From Streptomyces sp. SLBN-31 (GTDB taxonomy: Bacteria; Actinomycetota; Actinomycetes; Streptomycetales; Streptomycetaceae), in the NCBI RefSeq assembly GCF_006715395.1, contig NZ_VFNC01000002.1:806001-870000 (forward strand): a DNA stretch of 64,000 bases, read 5' to 3'. Position 1 is the first letter of the stretch. Each line of letters opens with the position of its first letter. The notes below the pieces were generated by a model that was not told the origin of the DNA, made no database searches, and worked only from the letters and a program-made list of their open reading frames with translations. The position numbers and the translations under genes are program-made. Below, piece by piece: positions 42,805-51,874 of the stretch.

Positions 42805-43494
42805 ATGGCAACCAGGACGCGCCGTGCGGACCGACGGCAGGAACCGCTCTCCCGGGAGCGCATCGTCGGCGCCGCCGTGGAACTGCTCGACGCGGTGGGC
42901 GAGAGCGGCCTGACCTTCCGCGCGCTGGCCGAACGCCTGGCCACCGGCCCCGGGGCGATCTACTGGCACGTCACGGGCAAGGCGGAACTCCTGGCCGCCG
43001 CCACCGATGCCGTGGTCGCCGACGCCCTCGCCGACGACGGCACCCCCGACGCCTCGCCGCAGGAAGTGATCCGGGCCCTCGCACTCGGACTGTTCGACGC
43101 GATCGACGCCCATCCGTGGGTCGGCACGCAGTTGACCCGCGCGCCCGGGCAGCCGCCGATGGTGTCGGTCTTCGAACGCCTCGGACGGCAGGTCGAGGCG
43201 CTCCAAGTGCCCGAGGCGGCCCGGTTCACCGCGGTGTCGGCGCTGCTCAACTACATCCTCGGCGTCGCCGGCCAGAACGCCGCCAACGCCCGCTCCCAAC
43301 GGCCCGGCACGGACCGCGCCGACTTCCTGGATACGGTCGCGAGGGCATGGTCGGAACTGGACCCCGAGCGCTACGCCTTCACCCGCAGCATCTCCGACCG
43401 GCTCCGCGAGCACGACGACCGCGAGGAGTTCTCGGCCGGCATCGACCTGATCCTCACGGGAATCACGACGAACCTGCCGCCGAGCACGGACTGA
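42805..43494 (+). CDS. TetR-family repressor
   Basis: A 229-residue TetR regulator. The N-terminal helix-turn-helix reads SRERIVGAAVELLDAVGESGLTFRALAERLATGPGAIYWHVTGKAELL. The C-terminal ligand domain is all-helical and has a TetR_C-like AHPWVGTQLTRAPGQPPMVSVFERLG. It is divergent from the flavin monooxygenase. The three TGGAACGnCGTTCCA palindromes between them are its likely operators, so it should repress both genes until a ligand, perhaps a monooxygenase substrate, binds. The gene ends 3 bp from the convergent USP gene. Confidence 0.92.
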   Translation: MATRTRRADRRQEPLSRERIVGAAVELLDAVGESGLTFRALAERLATGPGAIYWHVTGKAELLAAATDAVVADALADDGTPDASPQEVIRALALGLFDAIDAHPWVGTQLTRAPGQPPMVSVFERLGRQVEALQVPEAARFTAVSALLNYILGVAGQNAANARSQRPGTDRADFLDTVARAWSELDPERYAFTRSISDRLREHDDREEFSAGIDLILTGITTNLPPSTD

Positions 43495-43497
43495 GGT

Positions 43498-44310
43498 TCA
43501 CCTCTTCGGGGCTCCCGGTGGGACCACCGCGACGGTGCACGGGGCGTGGTGCAGGAGGGCTCGGCCCAGTGAGCCGGTCAGGGTGTCCGTGAGGCCGGTG
43601 TGGGTGGGAACGCCCACGACGGCGAGCTGCGCGCCCGCGCTGGCTCCGACGACGACCGGGCGGTTGCGGCCCCGGATCCGCCGGTGGCGCACGACGACGT
43701 CGGGGTAGGTGCGCCGCAGCTCGGCCACCACCGCGGAACCGTCACGGCCGTGTCCGCGCGTGTGCAGGACGACCAGTTCCGCGGCCCGCTGGGCGGCCTC
43801 GGCGAAGGCGAACTCGGCCGCGGCGCGGGCCGCGGGCGAGGCGTCGTCGGACGCCAGGACGACGGGGCCGCTGCGGCCCGTCCTGCCGCGCACGACCAGC
43901 ACCGGGCAGCGTCCCTGCGCGGTGAGCCGGCCGGCGACCGAGCCGAACGGCAGCCCGCCGAAGCGGCCTTGGCGGCGGCCGCCGACCACCGCCAGCGAGG
44001 CGGCCCGCGACTGGGACTCCAGCACCGTCCCGGGCTCGCCGACGGCCACCTCACTGGTGATCGGCAGCCGGGGTGAGACCCGCCGCGCGTGCCGTTCGGC
44101 CTCGGCGAGCGCTCCCCCGGCCGACGCGCGCAGGCCGGCGCCGTCCGGGTCCCAGGGCGGCACACCGGGCGCCACGGGATCGGAGGGCCACGCGACGGCG
44201 TGCGCCAACCGCAGGCCCACACCCCGCCGTTCGGCCTCCCAGGCGGCGGTCTCCACCGCGGCCAGGCTCGACGGCGACGCGCCCACCCCCACCACAACCG
44301 GTCCGTTCAT
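43498..44310 (-). CDS. universal stress protein, tandem UspA domains
   Basis: A 270-residue USP. Domain 1 opens with GPVVVGVGASPSSLAAVETAAWEAERRG. The expected Asp of the VDGS motif is replaced (VGAS), and its loop is VVGGRRQGRFGGLPFGSVA. Domain 2 has VVLASDDASPAARAAAEFAFAEA and ends VVGVPTHTGLTDTLTGSLGRALLHHAPCTVAVVPPG. ATG 44310 has CGGAGAGGAGACG upstream. It is a close relative of the USP at 60.2 kb (same SSLAAVETAA opening). It is divergent from a single-domain USP, with a cluster of DevR-like sites between. Confidence 0.88.
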   Translation of the reverse strand: MNGPVVVGVGASPSSLAAVETAAWEAERRGVGLRLAHAVAWPSDPVAPGVPPWDPDGAGLRASAGGALAEAERHARRVSPRLPITSEVAVGEPGTVLESQSRAASLAVVGGRRQGRFGGLPFGSVAGRLTAQGRCPVLVVRGRTGRSGPVVLASDDASPAARAAAEFAFAEAAQRAAELVVLHTRGHGRDGSAVVAELRRTYPDVVVRHRRIRGRNRPVVVGASAGAQLAVVGVPTHTGLTDTLTGSLGRALLHHAPCTVAVVPPGAPKR

Positions 44311-44415
44311 GACGCCTCGTCTCCTCTCCGGCCGACCTCGACCGGTCGTCCCGGCCCCGCGGCCACGTCCCTTCGTGCCGCATCCAGCGTCCGCTCGTGG
44401 CCCGCTCCCGGCACT

Positions 44416-44498
44416 GGGCCGTACGGCTCCCGACGCAGCACCGACCGACCCGTTCGGCGCCCGTGACGGAGCCACTCGGCCCAAGTCCCGTACGGGCC
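44416..44498. promoter_or_regulatory. cluster of candidate DevR/OsdR-type sites
   Basis: GGGCCGTACGGCTC (44416-44429), GACCCGTTCGGCGC (44447-44460), GAGCCACTCGGCCC (44469-44482, 22 bp from the previous one) and an inverted repeat GTCCCGTACGGGCC (44485-44498). They lie between the divergent USP genes. Confidence 0.5.
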
Positions 44499-44546
44499 GC
44501 CCCGGGAGACTGGGACACCGGGGAACATCCGGCGAGGAGGGCTGTC

Positions 44547-45089
44547 ATGGCGGAACGCGCGGTCGGCAACAGTGTCGTGGTCGGGGTCGACGGGTCGGAG
44601 GCGTCGGTGGCGGCACTGCGCTGGGCGGCCCGGCAGGCGCGGGCCCTGCACGCCACCGTCGTCGCCGTGCACGCCTGGCAACGGCCCGGATTCGCCCCCT
44701 ACGCTCCGGCCACGGCACGGCCGACGGCCGCCGAACAGCGCGACGGGGCGGCACGATTGCTCACCGCGACGCTCCGCGAGGTCTTCGGACCGCAGGACGA
44801 CGACGCCGTACGAGCCGTCGTGGCCGAGGGGGCACCGGCCCGCGTCCTGGTCCAGCAGGCGCAGGACGCCGTACTGCTGGCGCTCGGGCGCACCCCGCAC
44901 AGGGGGCACGACGAGCACACGGCGGGAGCGGTCGTGCGCGCCTGCCTGGAGCAGGCCACGGTCCCCGTCGTCACGGTGCCGGGCAACCGGCGGTCCGTCC
45001 CCGCGCCCGCCGCTGCCGGGACGACCGGCCACACCGTCGCCCCGGCCCCGCGCCACGGCGCCCGTTGGACGTGCACCGTCGCCGGCTGA
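44547..45089 (+). CDS. single-domain universal stress protein
   Basis: A 180-residue protein with one UspA domain: VVVGVDGSEASVAALRWAARQARALHA at the start, VAEGAPARVLVQQAQDAVLLALGRTPHRGHDE in place of the usual GSRG loop, and VRACLEQATVPVVTVPG before a 30-residue Ala/Pro/Thr tail. ATG 44547 has GGCGAGGAGGGC upstream. The modified loop may weaken nucleotide binding. It is one of only two USP-like genes here that are not full tandem proteins. Confidence 0.85.
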   Translation: MAERAVGNSVVVGVDGSEASVAALRWAARQARALHATVVAVHAWQRPGFAPYAPATARPTAAEQRDGAARLLTATLREVFGPQDDDAVRAVVAEGAPARVLVQQAQDAVLLALGRTPHRGHDEHTAGAVVRACLEQATVPVVTVPGNRRSVPAPAAAGTTGHTVAPAPRHGARWTCTVAG

Positions 45090-45167
45090 GCGTGCCACCG
45101 TGACGCCCCCCTCAGGCTCTCGGCCGCCAAGTGGCCTCCCGCCGGGCGGAAGTTCTTCGACATGAAG

Positions 45168-45201
45168 AGGTCCATCGGCCGGGGAGGGGGACGGTCGGAT
45201 C
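45168..45201. promoter_or_regulatory. weak paired DevR/OsdR-type sites before the MsiK-like gene
   Basis: AGGTCCATCGGCCG (45168-45181) and GGGACGGTCGGATC (45188-45201), 20 bp apart, ending 61 bp before the ABC ATPase start. Both halves are degenerate. Confidence 0.3.
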
Positions 45202-45262
45202 ATGTGCGGGCGCCGACGACCGTTCCAGACTCGCAGTAGGAGATTCACGGGAGGGGTTGGTC

Positions 45263-46453
<1,191 letters not shown>

Positions 46454-46466
46454 CGTCCCGGCCGGC

Positions 46467-46480
46467 GGGCCGTTCGGCCC
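46467..46480. promoter_or_regulatory. candidate DevR/OsdR-type operator
   Basis: The perfect palindrome GGGCCGTTCGGCCC, 98 bp before the DUF1876 gene. It lies just after the ABC ATPase stop, so it is likely dedicated to the small gene. Confidence 0.55.
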
Positions 46481-46578
46481 TGTCCTGGCCCCCGTCAGGG
46501 GCGCAGGCTGGGAGGTGAGCGGAGGAACCCGTACGTCCGGGTGCCTGCTCCTCACCCCTCCGCCCGGGAGTGATCACG

Positions 46579-46836
46579 ATGCAAGCCAAGCAGTGGACGG
46601 TACAGATCTTCATCAGTGAGGACGGCGACGAGACCCACGCGCGGGCCGTGCTCACCACCCGGGACACCGCGACGGTCACCGGCCGGGGCGTGGCCCGCAA
46701 GAACCCGGTCGACCGCCCGATCCCCGAGGTCGGCGACGAACTGGCCGCCAGCCGTGCGCTGGAGGACCTCGCCATCCGGCTGCACGACGTCGCCTCCGAC
46801 GACATCCTCCAGCTGGCGGGGCCCGTGCTGCGGTGA
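46579..46836 (+). CDS. DUF1876 (Rv1738/Rv2632c-like) small protein
   Basis: An 85-residue protein: KQWTVQIFISEDGDETHARAVLTTRD, then VGRGVARKNPVDRPIPEVGDELAASRALEDLA-type blocks typical of DUF1876. Rv1738 of M. tuberculosis, a strongly DosR-induced member, resembles ribosome hibernation factors in structure. ATG 46579 has CCCGGGAG upstream; the GTG at 46570 would add three residues. It is a single-gene unit behind a perfect DevR-like palindrome, consistent with a dormancy role. Confidence 0.85.
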   Translation: MQAKQWTVQIFISEDGDETHARAVLTTRDTATVTGRGVARKNPVDRPIPEVGDELAASRALEDLAIRLHDVASDDILQLAGPVLR

Positions 46837-46850
46837 CGGTCGCGCACGAT

Positions 46851-46891
46851 CGGCGGCCGCCGGCGGGGGTGTCCCCGGCCGACGGCCGCCG
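46851..46891. terminator. hairpin between convergent DUF1876 and trkA genes
   Basis: CGGCGGCCG (46851-46859) pairs with CGGCCGCCG (46883-46891), with an inner GGGG/CCCC pairing around a GTGT loop. Likely bidirectional terminator. Confidence 0.55.
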
Positions 46892-46902
46892 TTCCTGCGC
46901 GG

Positions 46903-47559
46903 TCACTGGAACGCCGCGTGCACCTCGTCCTCCGTGGCCTCGTGCGAGACGACGAGGATCTCGTCCCCGGCCCGAAGGGCCAGCGTGGGCGCCGGTACGA
47001 CGGGGCCGCCGTCGCGGACGACCGCGGCGAGGACGGTGCTCGCCGGCAGCGTGATGTCCGCCAGCATGCGGCCGACCGCACGCGAGCGGGCCGTGATGGT
47101 GGTCTCGATGACGTTCACACCGGCCTTGCTCAGCCGCAGCAGGGCGACGGTGTCGGTGGCTCCGGCGGCCTCCTCGATGAGCGAGATGAGGGGCATGGCG
47201 GCGGGCACGGCGGCGTCGACGCCCCAGTTCCGGTCGAACAGCCAGGCGTTCTCGGTGTCGTTGACCCGGGCCACCACCCGCTCGACGCCGAACTGGCGCT
47301 TGGCGAGGAGGCTAATGACGAGGTTGTCCTCGTCCTCCCCGGTCGTCGCGACGACGAGGTCGGCCGAGTGCGCGCCGGCGCGTTCGAGGATCGAGGGTTC
47401 GCAGGCGTCCCCGGTCTCCAGCCGCACCGGCAGCCGGTCGTGGAGGGCGGCGATGCGGTCGTCGTCGCGGTCGACGACGGTGACCTGGTTGCCCGCGGCC
47501 GCCATCACCTGGGCGACCTGCCTGCCGAGCCGGCCGGCGCCGGCGACGATGACCTTCAT
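46903..47559 (-). CDS. TrkA-type NAD-binding K+ channel regulator (CeoC-like)
   Basis: A 218-residue protein with a TrkA-N (RCK) nucleotide domain (KVIVAGAGRLGRQVAQVMAAAGNQVTVVDRDDDR; VVATTGEDEDNLVISLLAKRQF) and a TrkA-C domain (GVNVIETTITARSRAVGRMLADI; ALRAGDEILVVSHE). It gates K+ transporters according to NAD(H) or ATP/ADP. Its ATG overlaps the stop of the first TrkA gene by 4 bp. It is the last gene of the P-ATPase-trkA-trkA operon. No membrane TrkH/Ktr subunit is encoded in the window. Confidence 0.88.
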   Translation of the reverse strand: MKVIVAGAGRLGRQVAQVMAAAGNQVTVVDRDDDRIAALHDRLPVRLETGDACEPSILERAGAHSADLVVATTGEDEDNLVISLLAKRQFGVERVVARVNDTENAWLFDRNWGVDAAVPAAMPLISLIEEAAGATDTVALLRLSKAGVNVIETTITARSRAVGRMLADITLPASTVLAAVVRDGGPVVPAPTLALRAGDEILVVSHEATEDEVHAAFQ

Positions 47560-48215
47560 GTGCCGAGCTCCTTGTCGAGGAAGCCGCGCAGCCGGGTCAG
47601 GGCCTCGGCGGCCACGGCGAAGGTGATCAGATCCTCCGGTTCGGCGGGGGTGCTGTGCGTCGGCAGGAACGAGCGCCCGCCGCGGGTCACCTCCACGAGC
47701 CGGATCTCGCCGTCGACCTCCAGCTCGCCCAGCCGCCGGCCGGTGAGGTGCGCGGGCAGTTGGGAGCGCAACAGCAGCGTTTCGCCGTTGCCGAAGCTGA
47801 GTTCGGGGGTGAGGTGGCGGTGCAGCAGCATCTGGTGGAGCCGGTCCGCCGTCCAGCGGACGCTCGCGATGGTGGGGATGCCCAGGTCGCGGTAGATGTC
47901 GGCGCGCCGTGGGTCGTAGATGCGGGCCAGGACGATCGGCACGCGGTAGGTCTCCTTGGCGGTACGGGCACTGACGATGTTGGTGTTGTCCCCGGAGGTG
48001 ACCGCGACGAACGCGTCGGCGTGCTCGATGCCGGCCGCCTCCAGCAGGGTGCGGCTGAACCCGTTGCCGTGCAGGACCTGACCGGGGAAGCCGGCCGGCA
48101 GCAGGGCGCGGGTCTTCGGCTCGCGGTCGATGATCCGCACGTCGTGGCCCTCGTTGACCAGCCGGGTGGCGAGGGCGGAGCCGACCCGGCCGCAGCCCAC
48201 GATGACGACCCTCAT
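47556..48215 (-). CDS. TrkA-type NAD-binding K+ channel regulator (CeoB-like)
   Basis: A 219-residue TrkA-N/TrkA-C protein: RVVIVGCGRVGSALATRLVNEGHDVRIIDRE at the start, FVAVTSGDNTNIVSARTAKETY, then DPRRADIYRDLGIPTI and a TrkA-C half (RRLGELEVDGEIRLVEV). The two adjacent TrkA genes resemble the CeoB/CeoC pair of mycobacteria. The ATG at 48215 overlaps the P-type ATPase stop by 4 bp, which couples the two functions translationally. Confidence 0.88.
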   Translation of the reverse strand: MRVVIVGCGRVGSALATRLVNEGHDVRIIDREPKTRALLPAGFPGQVLHGNGFSRTLLEAAGIEHADAFVAVTSGDNTNIVSARTAKETYRVPIVLARIYDPRRADIYRDLGIPTIASVRWTADRLHQMLLHRHLTPELSFGNGETLLLRSQLPAHLTGRRLGELEVDGEIRLVEVTRGGRSFLPTHSTPAEPEDLITFAVAAEALTRLRGFLDKELGT

Positions 48216-51031
48216 GGCTGTTTCCTCTCTGGCTGGTGCGGTGGTGTGCGGCGCACCCACGCCTTGCGGGCTTCCTCGGCGGCCAGCAGCAGCACCCCGA
48301 AGCCGGTGAGCACCGCCCAGTCGGTGGCCGAGATCGGCGCGGTGTTGAAGACGGCCTGCAGGGGCGGCGCGTAGCTGATGGCGGCCATCAGCGCGATTCC
48401 GAAGCAACCGGCGGCCAGCAGCCGCGGGTTGGAGAACAGGCCGACCCGGAAGACGCTCTCGCGGTCGGTGCGCACGGCCAGGGCGTTGAAGAACTGGCTG
48501 ACGACGATGGCGGCCTGGGTCAGGGTGATGGCCTTGCGGTAGGCGGGTGTGTCCGTGGTGAAGTCGGCGAAGGGGATGCCGGCGGAGTGGATCTGCCAGA
48601 AGAAGACCGTGCACACGCCGATGGACTGCACGATGCCGAGGAAGAGGAAGCGGCGTACGAGCGCGGCGGAGAACAGCCGTTCGCGCCGGCCGCGGGGCGG
48701 GCGCTCCATGGTGTCGGGCTCGGGCGGCTCGGCGCCAAGGGCCAGGGCGGGCAGTACATCGGAGCCCAGGTCGATCGCCAGGATCTGCACGGCGCTCAGC
48801 GGGACCAGCGGGAAGCCGACGAAGGTGGCGGCCAGGATCGGGGTCAGCTCGGCGATGTTGTGGCTGAAGAGGTAGGTCAGGAACTTGCCGATGTTGCGGT
48901 AGACGGAGCGGCCGAGCTCGACGGCCGCGGTGATGGAGGCGAAGGAGTCGTCGAGGAGCACCATCACGGAGGCCTCGCGGGCTACGTCGGTGCCGCCGGC
49001 GCCCATGGAGACACCGATGTCGGCGTGTTTGAGCGCGGGGGCGTCGTTGGCGCCGTCGCCCGTCACCGCGACGACGTCGCCCCGCTTCTGGAAGGCGGCC
49101 ACGACGCGCATCTTGTGCTCGGGGCTGACCCGGCACAGCAGCAGTTCTCCCGGAGCCGCGATCACCGCGTCGAGTTCCCCCGCGTCCATCTCGCCGAGCC
49201 GGGCTCCGGTCACCACGGTGGGGGCGGCCCCGGTGACGATGCCGACCCTGCGGGCGACGGCCTCCGCGGTGAGCGGGTGGTCGCCGGTGACCATGACGAT
49301 GCGGATGCCGGCCCTGCGACAGGCCTCGACGGCGGCGGAGACCTCGGGCCGGGGCGGGTCGAACATGCCGACGAGGCCCAGCAGGGTCAGCCCGGACTCG
49401 GCCTCCGCGCTGTCGCCGGGCGCCGAGGTCACCGGGCGCAGGGCCGCGGCCAGGACGCGCAGTCCCTGGGCGGCCATGGTGTCGTTCGCCTCGGTGACGC
49501 GGGCGCGCAGCTCGTCGGTGAGGGGCCGGGAGACGCCGTCCAGCAGGAGGTGCGTGCAGTGGGCGAGGAGTTCCTGGGGCGCGCCCTTCGCGCACACCAC
49601 GTCACCCTCGGGCGTGCGGTGGACGGTGCTCATCAGCTTGCGGACGGGATCGAAGGGGAACTCGGCGATCCGCGGCGCGGCGGCCCGCTCGGTGGCCGGG
49701 TCGAGTCCGGCCTTGGCCGCGGCGACGAGGATCGCGCCCTCCGTGGTGTCGCCGAGGACCCGCCAGTCGGCCTGCTCGTCCGGTGCCAGCAGCCGGGCGT
49801 CGGAGCACAGCACGCCGACGCGCAGCAGGTCCCGTACGGACTCCGGATCGATGACGGCGCCGACGGGGGCGTAGCCCACACCGGAGACCTCGTGCCATTC
49901 CCCGCCGCTCCACAACCGGGTGACGGTCATCTCGGCCTGGGTCAGGGTGCCGGTCTTGTCGGTGCAGATCACCGTGGTGGAGCCCAGCGCCTCCACCGCC
50001 AGCAGCTTCTTGACCAGGGCCTGGCGGCGAGCCATGCGGCGGACGCCGATGGCGAGGGACACCGACAGGGTGGCGGGCAGTCCCTCGGGGACCAGGGCGA
50101 CCATCACGCCGAGGGCGAAGACGAACGTGGACACCAGCGGCTGCCCGCTCTGCAGGCGGACAGCGAGGACGAGCAGGCCGATGGCCACGGCCAATACGGC
50201 CACCCGGCGGGCCATGGAGGCCACCTGCTGCTGGAGCGGGGTCTGCTGCTGCGGTGCCTCCTGGGTGAGCCGGTAGATGCGGCCGAACTCGGTGTCGGCG
50301 CCGATGGCGAACACGACCGCCTTGCCCGATCCGGAGACCGCCGTGGTGCCCATGAACACGCAGTTGCGGGAGTCGAGGACGGTGGCGGCCGCCGTGGGCT
50401 CCTCCACCCGGCCGACGGCCACGCTCTCCCCGGTCAGCGAGGCGTTGTTGACCATGAGGCCGTGCCCCTCGACGACACGGCAGTCCGCCGGTACGGCGTC
50501 CCCCGCCTCCAGGACCACGAGGTCGCCGGGGACGAGCGCCGACGTGGGCAGTTCCAGGCGCTCGCCGTCGCGCAGCACCCGGCAGGTGTGCGGCACCATC
50601 GCCTGCAGCGACTGGGCGGTGCGCTCCGCCGAGTACTCCTGGACGAAGCCGATGACCGCGTTGAGCACCACCACGCCGAGGATCGCGAAGGCCAGCTGCA
50701 GGTTGCCCACATCGCGGGGGTCCTGCAGGGCGTAGGCGAGGAAGGTCAGCGCGGAGGCCACGATCAGCAGGATCGCGAACAGATCGGTGAACTGGGCGAG
50801 GAAGCGGCGCCACAGGCCGGTACGGCGCGGTTGCGGCAGTTCGTTGGGGCCGTACCGGATGCGCCGCCGCTCGGCCTCCGCCGCGGCCAGGCCCCGCCGT
50901 GAGGTGCCGAGCTGCGCGAGCACCTCGTCGGCCCGCTGCCGGGGCAGCGGGGGCCCGGATGCGCGGGGTGCGGGCACCGTGCCGCCCTCCGGGCCGGTGG
51001 CGAGCCGCTGAGCGACGCTGTCCTTGTCCAC
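48212..51031 (-). CDS. P-type II cation-transporting ATPase
   Basis: A 939-residue P-type ATPase. Present are an N-terminal cation-ATPase helix region (LGTSRRGLAAAEAERRRIRYGPNEL), an actuator loop with SLTGESVAVG, the M4 motif VALVPEGLPATLS, the phosphorylated Asp at about residue 358 in CTDKTGTLTQ, the hinge TGDGANDAPALKHADIGVSMG, and M5-M6 with NIAELTPILAATF and AIDLGSDVLPALALGAEPPEPDTM. PEGLP indicates type II. The IDLGSDVLPA segment is closer to Na+,K+-type than to SERCA-type pumps, so the ion (Ca2+, Na+ or K+) is open. The GTG start at 51031 has GGAGGG upstream. It leads an operon with two TrkA genes. Confidence 0.9.
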   Translation of the reverse strand: MDKDSVAQRLATGPEGGTVPAPRASGPPLPRQRADEVLAQLGTSRRGLAAAEAERRRIRYGPNELPQPRRTGLWRRFLAQFTDLFAILLIVASALTFLAYALQDPRDVGNLQLAFAILGVVVLNAVIGFVQEYSAERTAQSLQAMVPHTCRVLRDGERLELPTSALVPGDLVVLEAGDAVPADCRVVEGHGLMVNNASLTGESVAVGRVEEPTAAATVLDSRNCVFMGTTAVSGSGKAVVFAIGADTEFGRIYRLTQEAPQQQTPLQQQVASMARRVAVLAVAIGLLVLAVRLQSGQPLVSTFVFALGVMVALVPEGLPATLSVSLAIGVRRMARRQALVKKLLAVEALGSTTVICTDKTGTLTQAEMTVTRLWSGGEWHEVSGVGYAPVGAVIDPESVRDLLRVGVLCSDARLLAPDEQADWRVLGDTTEGAILVAAAKAGLDPATERAAAPRIAEFPFDPVRKLMSTVHRTPEGDVVCAKGAPQELLAHCTHLLLDGVSRPLTDELRARVTEANDTMAAQGLRVLAAALRPVTSAPGDSAEAESGLTLLGLVGMFDPPRPEVSAAVEACRRAGIRIVMVTGDHPLTAEAVARRVGIVTGAAPTVVTGARLGEMDAGELDAVIAAPGELLLCRVSPEHKMRVVAAFQKRGDVVAVTGDGANDAPALKHADIGVSMGAGGTDVAREASVMVLLDDSFASITAAVELGRSVYRNIGKFLTYLFSHNIAELTPILAATFVGFPLVPLSAVQILAIDLGSDVLPALALGAEPPEPDTMERPPRGRRERLFSAALVRRFLFLGIVQSIGVCTVFFWQIHSAGIPFADFTTDTPAYRKAITLTQAAIVVSQFFNALAVRTDRESVFRVGLFSNPRLLAAGCFGIALMAAISYAPPLQAVFNTAPISATDWAVLTGFGVLLLAAEEARKAWVRRTPPHQPERKQP

Positions 51032-51095
51032 AGGAAGCCCTCCGGACTCCGAGACGACCTCTCCAGCTTCGACGCCCCGGCCAGCCCACTGCCAT

Positions 51096-51130
51096 GGGTC
51101 ATGTGACCCCCGGGTGGGGCCGGGTGGATC
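51096..51130. promoter_or_regulatory. candidate DevR/OsdR-type operator, paired sites
   Basis: The perfect palindrome GGGTCATGTGACCC (51096-51109) keeps the DosR-box geometry with other inner bases. GGGCCGGGTGGATC lies 21 bp further out (51117-51130). The proximal site is 65 bp before the P-type ATPase start. Confidence 0.5.
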
Positions 51131-51244
51131 CGGGGCGCCTGGTCACGCCCGCTCGCAGCTGCGATCGGGGCCGGCTCACAACCTTGCGATTCCGCGCACT
51201 CGCCGAGCACGAGCGAGTCCGACCCGGGCCCAGGGCCTGGCCCG

Positions 51245-51874
51245 TCATGTCCGGTCGCCCAAGGCGCGGGCCGCCCAGCGGCGGCGGACCGCGTCCTCGT
51301 GCTCGCTCTGTTCCAGGGCGGCGTCCACGCGGGACAGGGCGTGTTCCAGGCGGGGGATCCAGTGGCGTTGCAGGGCTCGGACGCGCTGGCGGGTACGGAG
51401 GACCTCCGCGCCGATCTCGCGTGCCGCGGCGTGGGCGACGGCGTGGTCGGCGGCGGCCCTTACCGCCTCGGCGTAGGCGGCCTCGGCGTGGACCAGCGCG
51501 GTGTTCACGGGTGCGGGAGTGTCCGGTTCGCGTGGCGGCAGCGCGCAGGTGGCCGTCTCGGGGTGGCGCACGCCCATCGTGGAGGTCCGGACGACGTCGA
51601 TCTCGGCGGGGTGCGGTGGCGCCGGGGTTTCCAGTGCCTGCTCGCCGGCCAGCAGCAGCCCGCGCCGCTGCCAGGTCTCGGCCTCCCGCAGCCGCTCGTG
51701 CCAGGCGTCGCGCGCGCTCTCCTCGGCGGCCAGCAGCGCCTCGTGGCGGGCGCGCAGGATGCGCAGCTTCTGGTCGAGCAGGTCGGCGCCGCGGCGGGCG
51801 ACGTCCAGGCTGTGGCGCAATCTCATCCGGCCGGCCCGGCCGGGCGGGGTCCGCAGGTCCTTCACGGGGCTCAC
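51245..51874 (-). CDS. atpD: V/A-type ATPase subunit D (central shaft)
   Basis: A 209-residue subunit D, the long coiled-coil shaft turning inside the A3B3 head. PPGRAGRMRLRHSLDVARRGADLLDQKLRILRARHEALL is the typical N-terminal helix. The C-terminal helix ends RVRALQRHWIPRLEHALSRVDAALEQSEHEDAVRRRW. The start is a GTG overlapping the subunit B stop by 4 bp, and it is the last gene of the operon. Note that atpD in V/A-type naming is unrelated to atpD of F-type ATPases. Confidence 0.9.
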   Translation of the reverse strand: MSPVKDLRTPPGRAGRMRLRHSLDVARRGADLLDQKLRILRARHEALLAAEESARDAWHERLREAETWQRRGLLLAGEQALETPAPPHPAEIDVVRTSTMGVRHPETATCALPPREPDTPAPVNTALVHAEAAYAEAVRAAADHAVAHAAAREIGAEVLRTRQRVRALQRHWIPRLEHALSRVDAALEQSEHEDAVRRRWAARALGDRT

